Source of the DNA: Herbidospora daliensis
Lineage (GTDB): Bacteria > Actinomycetota > Actinomycetes > Streptosporangiales > Streptosporangiaceae
DNA: 64,000 bases
NCBI RefSeq assembly: GCF_001570585.1
Contig: NZ_BBXF01000001.1
Span: 427,691-491,690 of the forward strand
Reading direction: 5' to 3'
Positions 58,641 to 64,000 of the stretch are shown here, piece by piece. Positions within the stretch are counted from its first letter, which is position 1; each line of letters begins with the position of its first letter. A program made the translations under genes and the position numbers. The notes below the pieces were generated by a model. That model saw only the letters and a list, made by a program, of their open reading frames with translations. It did not search any database and was not told the DNA's origin.

Positions 58641-59471
58641 CTAGTGGGCCTTCTGGGACATGACGCGGTCGACCACGGTGAGCGCGATCGTGTCGCAGAT
58701 CGACGAGATGTCGTCGAGCTCGATCACGCGGTCGCCGAGAAGCGTGCGCCACAGGCCGCTGACCTGCTGGTCGCCCGCGTGGGAGGTGCCGCCAGGGATG
58801 ATCATGTTGATGTCCCAGGTGCGGGCGGCCTCCTTGATCACGGTCTCGGTGCGGACGTCCTTGACCATGGACTCCCCGAACAGGGTCGCGACCTGGTGGC
58901 CGGCCACCGTCGGGTAGGGCATCTCGTCGCCGATGACGAAGGCGACCCCCTTCACGCCGCGCTTCTCGTGGCAGTCGAGCGCGGTGTGCCGGGCCAGGAA
59001 GTAGAGGGCCAGTTCGTAGCTCTCCTGCATGCCGCCGCCCCCGCCGCCCTCCAGGAGGATGCGGCGCAGGTCCTCGTCCATGCGGTTGTCGGACTCGAAC
59101 TGGCCGATCTGGAGGGGCGCGCGGTCGCAGGTCGCGTCGCCGACGGCGCCGAAGAGGATCTGGGCGTCGGGGACGAGCGCGGTGACCGTGGAGAGCAGGC
59201 TCGGCAGGCGCTCCTGCAACTGCCGGGGGACCCGCTGCATCGAACCGGTGACGTCGAAGAAGACGGCGACGGCGACGCTCTCGGGGTGTTCCTGGGAGTC
59301 GCGCGCCTCCCGGACCCTCACGTTGTAGGGGTCGAGCGCCTGGTGCACCCGCCAGGTGTGGCGGGGCTGGTTGCGCATCGCCTCGTTGTGCCCGAAGGCG
59401 GCTAATCCGCGCTGCTCCCGGTAGGTCTGCGCGGCCTCGAACTCATCGTCGGACCAGTGGCCCCATCCCAT
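58641..59471 (-). CDS. von Willebrand factor A domain protein
   Basis: 276 residues. The vWA MIDAS motif DVTGSMQRVP begins near residue 73 (D-x-T/S-x-S pattern), with strand VAVAVFFDVTGS before it and VIGDEMPY and IIPGGTSHAGD later. The N-terminus is a polar extension (DDEFEAAQTYREQRG) and contains no signal. A Gly run (EGGGGGGMQES) replaces the second MIDAS loop. It probably acts as a metal-dependent scaffold. It lies between the Nudix regulator and the PurA-like gene, 45 and 17 bp away. Confidence 0.88.
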   Translation of the reverse strand: MGWGHWSDDEFEAAQTYREQRGLAAFGHNEAMRNQPRHTWRVHQALDPYNVRVREARDSQEHPESVAVAVFFDVTGSMQRVPRQLQERLPSLLSTVTALVPDAQILFGAVGDATCDRAPLQIGQFESDNRMDEDLRRILLEGGGGGGMQESYELALYFLARHTALDCHEKRGVKGVAFVIGDEMPYPTVAGHQVATLFGESMVKDVRTETVIKEAARTWDINMIIPGGTSHAGDQQVSGLWRTLLGDRVIELDDISSICDTIALTVVDRVMSQKAH

Positions 59472-59516
59472 GTGCGGTGACTCCTCATCGGTGGCTTCGA
59501 GTGTTCGGTGGCTTCT

Positions 59517-60269
59517 CTAGGTGGTCTCGGACGGGCGCAGTAACGCCGGATGCAGCTGGGTCGCGCCGCCCCACCGGTAGAGCCGGGCACGGGGGCCCCC
59601 ACGTTCTCCCCCGCGCTCGGTGGTGCGGCCGGTCTCCTCGACGTAGCCGTCGACCGACATCACCTTCCGGTGGAAGTTGCCCGGGTGCAGCTGCTCTCCC
59701 CACACGACCTCGTAGACGTTGCGCAGCTCGGAGATGGTGAACTCCGGCCCCACGAACGACGTGGCGAGCGAGCTGTACTCCAGCTTGTTGCGGGCCCGTT
59801 CGACGCCCTCGGCCAGGATCGCGGCGTGGTCGAAGGCGAGCTTCATGTCTCTGGTGGCAGCCAGGGACATCCACGCGGCGTTCTTGGCGTCGGTGCCGGC
59901 GACGGGTTCGGGCACCTGGGGGGCGAAGGCCAGGTAGGCCACCGTGAACACGCGCAGGGGGCGCGGGTCGCGGCCGGGCTTGCCGAAGGTCTTCAGCTGG
60001 TCCAGGTAGACACGGTCGAGATCGGTCTGCTTGAGGCCGGTCTCCTCTCTCAGTTCACGGGCGGCGGCCTCGGGCAGGTCCTCGTCAGGCTGCACGAACC
60101 CGCCGGGGAGCGCCCACTCGCCCTCGAACGGCGGCTCGCCGCGTTCGATGAGCAGCACGTGGAGCTCCTTGTCGCGGATCGTCAGGATGACGAGGTCGAC
60201 CGTCACGCCCACAGGCGGGTAAGAGCGCGGCTCATAGGTTCTCAGCCATTTCGCTTCCGCCTCTTTCAT
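59517..60269 (-). CDS. Nudix hydrolase fused to winged helix (NrtR-like)
   Basis: 250 residues. The Nudix box is GGFVQPDEDLPEAAARELREETGL (given here by its key residues GG, R, EE at about 45-68: RELREETGL), followed by a C-terminal winged-helix domain (about 155-230, FTISELRNVYEVVWGEQLHP and NFHRKV). This is the layout of NrtR/ADP-ribose-sensing regulators of NAD metabolism, which often have weak catalytic activity; the core here looks intact. The start is the ATG at 60269. TACTGAGTA just upstream is a candidate operator. Confidence 0.9.
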   Translation of the reverse strand: MKEAEAKWLRTYEPRSYPPVGVTVDLVILTIRDKELHVLLIERGEPPFEGEWALPGGFVQPDEDLPEAAARELREETGLKQTDLDRVYLDQLKTFGKPGRDPRPLRVFTVAYLAFAPQVPEPVAGTDAKNAAWMSLAATRDMKLAFDHAAILAEGVERARNKLEYSSLATSFVGPEFTISELRNVYEVVWGEQLHPGNFHRKVMSVDGYVEETGRTTERGGERGGPRARLYRWGGATQLHPALLRPSETT

Positions 60270-60285
60270 CGCACCGTCTTTCTCA

Positions 60286-60294
60286 TACTGAGTA
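60286..60294. promoter_or_regulatory. Palindrome upstream of the Nudix-vWA-PurA-like operon
   Basis: TACT-G-AGTA is a perfect short palindrome 17 bp before the start of the Nudix/winged-helix gene, overlapping a second palindrome AGTACT (60291-60296). Autoregulation by the NrtR-like protein is possible. Confidence 0.4.
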
Positions 60295-60498
60295 CTTCTG
60301 CATTTGAGCATAACCCCGTGTGCACGTGCACACAAGCCGCCCTTCGGCCGTCCGCGTCTCGCTTTGAACGTTTCACCACTCTCCGTACGCCGTCCCACGT
60401 CGGTTGACCTCGGGTCGTCACGTTCCCGAAACACCCTGTACGCCGAACGGAAACGCGCCCACATTGAGATCCGCCCACCCCCCTGGAGATGACCTGCT

Positions 60499-63400
60499 AT
60501 GAGACCCCCACCCAGACTCCGGCCGCGGTCGTGGCGGTTCCGCGCCACGGCCGTGTTCGCCGCGGTGGCGGCGGCCGTCGCGCTCGCCACCTTCCCGACC
60601 CTCCCCGCCAGCGCCGCCATCGCGTGCCAGGTGACCTACGCCAAGCAGTGGGACAACGGTTCCGGCTTCGGCGCCAACATCTCCATCCAGAACCTCGGCG
60701 ACGCGGTCAGCCCGTGGCGCCTGACCTACACCTGGCCGGGCAACCAGACGGTGCAGCAGGGCTGGAACGGCACCTGGTCGCAGTCGGGCTCGAACGTGAC
60801 GGTCGTCGCCCCGTCGTGGGCGCAGAGCCTGGGCACCGGCGCGAACGTCGGGGTCGGCTTCAACGGCCAGTACTCCGGCACCAACACCAACCCGTCGACG
60901 TTCTCGCTGAACGGCACGGTCTGCAACGGCCCGAACCCCTCGCCGTCGCCGTCGCCCTCGCCGAGCCCGCAGGCGCTCCTGGTGACCCCGACGACGGTGA
61001 GCGTGCCCGAGGGCGGCACCGCGACCTACTCGGTGCGGCTCCAGGCGCAGCCCTCGTCGAACGTCACGGTGACCTCGACGGCCGGTTCGGGCGACACCAG
61101 CCTGACCGTGAGCTCCGGGTCGAGCCTGACGTTCACCTCGTCGAACTGGGCCACCGCCCAGACGGTGACGCTGGCCGCCGCGCAGGACTCCGACAGCACC
61201 AACGGCTCCCGCACGATCGCGGTCGCCTCCAGCGGCCTGACCAGCGTGAGCGTCACCGCGAACGAGGTCGACGACGACCCGGGCACCACCCAGTCGCTGA
61301 TCGTCTCACCGACCGCGCTGCAGGTCCCCGAGGGCAACACCGCGATCTTCGGGGTGCGGCTGGCCATCGCGCCCTCCTCGAACGTCACCGTGACCACGAC
61401 GGCGAGCTCCAGCGGCGACGCCGACCTGACCGCGACCGCCGGCACCTCGCTGACGTTCACGCCGTCGAACTACGCGACCGCGCAGAACGTGACGCTGAGC
61501 GCGGCGCAGGACAGCGACAGCACGAACGGCTCGCGCACCTTCACCGTGGCGTCCAGCGGCCTGTCCTCGGTGGCCGTCACGGCGACGGAGGCCGACGACG
61601 AGAACACCAGCAACGCGTACATCACCGAGTTCCAGACGCAGTACAACAAGCTCAAGTCGAGCGCCTCGGGCTACCTGTCGCCGGAGGGCATCCCCTACCA
61701 CTCGGTGGAGACGCTGCTCGTCGAGGCGCCCGACCACGGCCACGAGACCACGTCGGAGGCGTTCTCCTACCTGATCTGGCTGGAGGCGCAGTACGGCCGC
61801 GTGACCCGCAACTGGGCGCCGTTCAACGCCTCGTGGTCGCTGATGGAGCAGTACATCATCCCGTCGACGGCGGGGCAGCCGGGCGGGCAGACGGCGTACA
61901 ACCCCGCTGACCCGGCCGACTACGCGCCCGAGTTCAACCAGCCGAACCAGTACCCGTCGCCGCTCTCGACGAGCGTCGTCGCGGGTCAGGACCCGCTGGC
62001 CAACGAGCTCCAGTCGACCTACGGCAACCGCACCATGTACGCCATGCACTGGCTGATCGACGTCGACGACGTCTACGGCTTCGGCACCGGCCGCGGCAGC
62101 AGCCTCAGCGAGTGCGGCGACAACACCAAGCGGGTCACCTACATCAACACCTACCAGCGCGGCCCGCAGGAGTCGGTGTTCGAGACCATCCCGCACCCGT
62201 CGTGCGAGACGCAGCGGTACGGCCAGAGCGGCGGCGGCTTCCAGCCGCTGTTCATCCAGGGCACCGCGGCCCCGCAGTGGCGTTACACCAACGCCCCCGA
62301 CGCCGACGCCCGCGCCGTCCAGGCCGCCTACTGGGCGCTGATCTGGGCGACCGAGCAGGGCAACCAGTCGCAGATCTCCTCGACCCTCACCAAGGCCGGC
62401 AAGCTCGGCGACTACCTGCGCTACGCGATGTACGACAAGTACTTCAAGAACCCCGGCTGCGCGTCGCCGACCTGCACCGCCGGTTCGGGCAAGAGCAGCT
62501 CGGCGTACCTGCTGAACTGGTACTTCGCCTGGGGCGGCGCCATGGACGGCACGTGGGCGTGGCGGATCGGCTCCAGCCACAACCACGGCGGCTACCAGAA
62601 CCCGCTCGCGGCCTGGGTGCTCAGCTCGGCCGGCCCGAGCGCGCTGCGCCCGCAGTCGCCGACGGCGGCGACCGACTGGGGCACCTCGCTCACCCGCCAG
62701 GTGCAGTTCTACAAGTGGCTCCAGTCGGCCGAGGGCGGCATCGCCGGCGGCGCGACCAACTCGTGGGACGGCGCCTACGCGTCCCGGCCGAGCAACCTGC
62801 CGCAGTTCTTCGGCCAGACGTACGACGTCGACCCCGTCTACCACGACCCGCCCTCCAACCAGTGGTTCGGTTTCCAGGCCTGGGGCATGCAGCGCCTCGC
62901 GGAGCTCTACTACGTGACCGGCAACACGATGGCCAAGTCGGTGCTCGACAAGTGGGTCCCGTGGGCCGTGGCGAACACGACCCTGGGCAGCGGCGCGACC
63001 TTCGCCATCCCGAACGAGATGGACTGGTCGGGCGCCCCGTCGGCGAGCTTCAGCAGCACGTCCGGCACCCCGGCCGACAACCCCGGCCTGCACGTGTCCA
63101 TCCGCAACACCGGCACCGACGTCGGCGTCGCGGCCTCCCTGGCCCGGACGCTGATCTGGTACGCCGCCAAGGAGAACGGCTCGACCCTGGGCAACTCGGC
63201 GAAGGCCACGGCCAAGGGGCTGATCGACCGCCTGCTGCTGTCGAAGACCAGCAAGGGCATCGCGATCCCCGAGCCGCGCGCCGACTACCAGCGCTTCGAC
63301 GACGTCTACAACGCGTCGACGGGCCAGGGGGTCTACATCCCCTCCGGCTTCAGCGGCGTCATGCCCAACGGCGACACGATCGTCCCGGGCAAGTCGTTCC

Positions 63401-63561
63401 TCGGCATCCGATCCTTCTACCTGCAGGACCCGGAATGGTCCAAGGTCCAGGCATACCTGGACGGCGGAGCCGTGCCGACGTTCACCTATCACCGGTTCTG
63501 GGCCCAGGCCGACATCGCCATGGCCCTGGCCGACTACGGCACGCTGTTCCCGGCGGGCTGA
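60499..63561 (+). CDS. Secreted GH48 cellulase with CBM2 and two Calx-beta-like modules
   Basis: 1020 residues. Signal peptide (1-40), CBM2 (about 41-147, CQVTYAKQWDNGSGFGANIS, with conserved Trp), linker SPSPSPSPS, two tandem beta-sandwich repeats of about 100 residues (160-260 and 267-365, each ending in a DSDSTNGSRT-containing unit like Calx-beta domains), then the GH48 domain from about 372. The GH48 signature EAPDHGHETTSEA carries the catalytic acid near residue 416. GH48 enzymes are processive exocellulases acting from the reducing end. GGAG lies 11 bases before the ATG. It is a single-gene unit. Confidence 0.95.
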   Translation: MRPPPRLRPRSWRFRATAVFAAVAAAVALATFPTLPASAAIACQVTYAKQWDNGSGFGANISIQNLGDAVSPWRLTYTWPGNQTVQQGWNGTWSQSGSNVTVVAPSWAQSLGTGANVGVGFNGQYSGTNTNPSTFSLNGTVCNGPNPSPSPSPSPSPQALLVTPTTVSVPEGGTATYSVRLQAQPSSNVTVTSTAGSGDTSLTVSSGSSLTFTSSNWATAQTVTLAAAQDSDSTNGSRTIAVASSGLTSVSVTANEVDDDPGTTQSLIVSPTALQVPEGNTAIFGVRLAIAPSSNVTVTTTASSSGDADLTATAGTSLTFTPSNYATAQNVTLSAAQDSDSTNGSRTFTVASSGLSSVAVTATEADDENTSNAYITEFQTQYNKLKSSASGYLSPEGIPYHSVETLLVEAPDHGHETTSEAFSYLIWLEAQYGRVTRNWAPFNASWSLMEQYIIPSTAGQPGGQTAYNPADPADYAPEFNQPNQYPSPLSTSVVAGQDPLANELQSTYGNRTMYAMHWLIDVDDVYGFGTGRGSSLSECGDNTKRVTYINTYQRGPQESVFETIPHPSCETQRYGQSGGGFQPLFIQGTAAPQWRYTNAPDADARAVQAAYWALIWATEQGNQSQISSTLTKAGKLGDYLRYAMYDKYFKNPGCASPTCTAGSGKSSSAYLLNWYFAWGGAMDGTWAWRIGSSHNHGGYQNPLAAWVLSSAGPSALRPQSPTAATDWGTSLTRQVQFYKWLQSAEGGIAGGATNSWDGAYASRPSNLPQFFGQTYDVDPVYHDPPSNQWFGFQAWGMQRLAELYYVTGNTMAKSVLDKWVPWAVANTTLGSGATFAIPNEMDWSGAPSASFSSTSGTPADNPGLHVSIRNTGTDVGVAASLARTLIWYAAKENGSTLGNSAKATAKGLIDRLLLSKTSKGIAIPEPRADYQRFDDVYNASTGQGVYIPSGFSGVMPNGDTIVPGKSFLGIRSFYLQDPEWSKVQAYLDGGAVPTFTYHRFWAQADIAMALADYGTLFPAG

Positions 63562-63568
63562 CCATCGA

Positions 63569-63598
63569 CCGGCGCGGGCCCGCACGGGCCCGCGCCGG
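63569..63598 (+). terminator. Stem-loop after the GH48 gene
   Basis: The perfect 13-bp stem CCGGCGCGGGCCC / GGGCCCGCGCCGG has a 4-base loop and starts 8 bp after the stop. It has no T-tract, so it may be a terminator or an mRNA-stabilising end. Confidence 0.65.
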
Positions 63599-63616
63599 GC
63601 TGTTCTGGAGTACGCA

Positions 63617-64000
63617 GTGAGAGCACAGTTCGCGGGGGGACGCGAAGGCAGGGCGCGGCTGGCCTGGGGGCAGCGCGCCATCTGGGACGCCGTCCAGCAG
63701 GCCGGACCGGCCAACGCCCACTTCTTCAACATCGGCCGGCTGATCCCCTTCGCCCGGGGACGCGGCCCGTTCCCGCTCGACGACGTGGTCGCGGCCGTCG
63801 CCGCGCTGACCGTCCGGCACGAGGCCCTCAGGGCCCGCACCCACGTCGACGAGGACGGCGAGCCCTTCCAGGTGGTCCACGGCGCGGGCGCGCTGCCGAT
63901 CCGGCTGGCCGAGTGCGCCGACGAGGAGGCCGACGAGGTCGCCGAGGTGCTGCTGGCCGACCTGGGCCGCACGGCGTTCGCGCCCGGCGACGAGTGGCCG
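63617..64000 (+). CDS. Nonribosomal peptide synthetase condensation-domain protein, partial (N-terminus)
   Basis: 128 codons run off the right edge without a stop. The reading frame gives ARLAWGQRAIWDAVQQAG, NAHFFNIGRLIPF and LTVRHEALRARTHVDEDG, which match the start of condensation domains (core motifs C1 and C2). The catalytic HHxxxDG motif lies beyond the window. The GTG start has CTGGAG six bases upstream. Being an N-terminal C domain without a preceding adenylation domain, it may be a stand-alone or starter-type C domain. It marks the edge of a possible secondary-metabolite cluster. Confidence 0.85.
   Translation, partial: MRAQFAGGREGRARLAWGQRAIWDAVQQAGPANAHFFNIGRLIPFARGRGPFPLDDVVAAVAALTVRHEALRARTHVDEDGEPFQVVHGAGALPIRLAECADEEADEVAEVLLADLGRTAFAPGDEWP

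Noticed and set aside
61306-63972. An 888-codon minus-strand open frame opposite the GH48 gene.
   Set aside because: Composition is that of an antisense shadow; it also runs through the condensation-domain gene's start. No recognisable protein.

Overview
This is a stretch of a high-GC, GTG-rich actinomycete chromosome. The mix of GH48 and GH16 secreted glycosidases, an RHS protein, a SARP regulator, ROK and RpiR sugar regulators, leaderless promoters and the start of a nonribosomal peptide synthetase suggests a Streptosporangiales-type soil actinomycete; that placement is inference, since no rRNA or tRNA gene lies here. About 55 genes are supported. Genes are packed tightly, many joined by ATGA or GTGA overlaps. 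No insertion sequence, CRISPR array, prophage or tRNA was seen.

Layout. 1-6045 (minus): an amino-sugar / cell-wall recycling locus (N-acetylglucosamine-kinase-like, NagZ, RpiR regulator) followed by a family-5 binding protein and a permease cut by the window edge; palindromes overlap both promoters. 6200-8694 (plus): haem-oxygenase-like protein, CDGSH iron-sulfur protein, SDR and a DUF6461-like protein. 8691-10925 (minus): VanW-type protein and a low-molecular-weight phosphatase. 11122-17760 (plus): secreted M14 carboxypeptidase, sulfatase-cupin-APH operon, GH16 glucanase. 17945-24426 (plus): ROK regulator and a complete ribose-type ABC importer with an SMP-30 lactonase. 24434-28317: HxlR regulator facing a broken ridA, CPBP protease with MerR regulator, and a histidine kinase with no response regulator, bordered by a 535-bp gene-poor stretch.

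28853-44092 is the most unusual part: a PH-like protein, a YihY protein, DUF2087, a two-gene LamG/RHS operon, a 1016-residue SARP-NB-ARC-TPR regulator, and a cluster of tiny secreted-peptide genes, three of which carry an identical NMHWGN core flanked by cysteines. The same 11-bp-spaced heptamer repeat (GCGTATA type) lies 44-49 bp upstream of both the LamG/RHS operon and the peptide operon, with the geometry of a SARP box, so the regulator, the RHS protein and the peptides probably form one regulon.

44207-48769 (plus) is a four-gene, translationally coupled operon: winged-helix/coiled-coil protein, Cas4-like iron-sulfur nuclease with a degenerate active site, a protein with a possible beta-barrel end, and an SF1 helicase. 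It looks like a split Dna2/AddAB-like DNA-processing complex, possibly for defence or repair, and I do not recognise it as a named system. A row of CTGGAA repeats phased at exactly 10 bp precedes it.

48757-64000: a molybdenum hydroxylase operon with its TetR regulator, endonuclease V, an SDR pair with a TetR regulator, a cytoplasmic S41 protease, a Nudix / vWA / PurA-like operon, a modular GH48 cellulase, and the start of a condensation-domain protein. Several regulators here (52819, 54831) and nfi appear to be leaderless, with a TANNNT -10 box 6-7 bases before the start codon.
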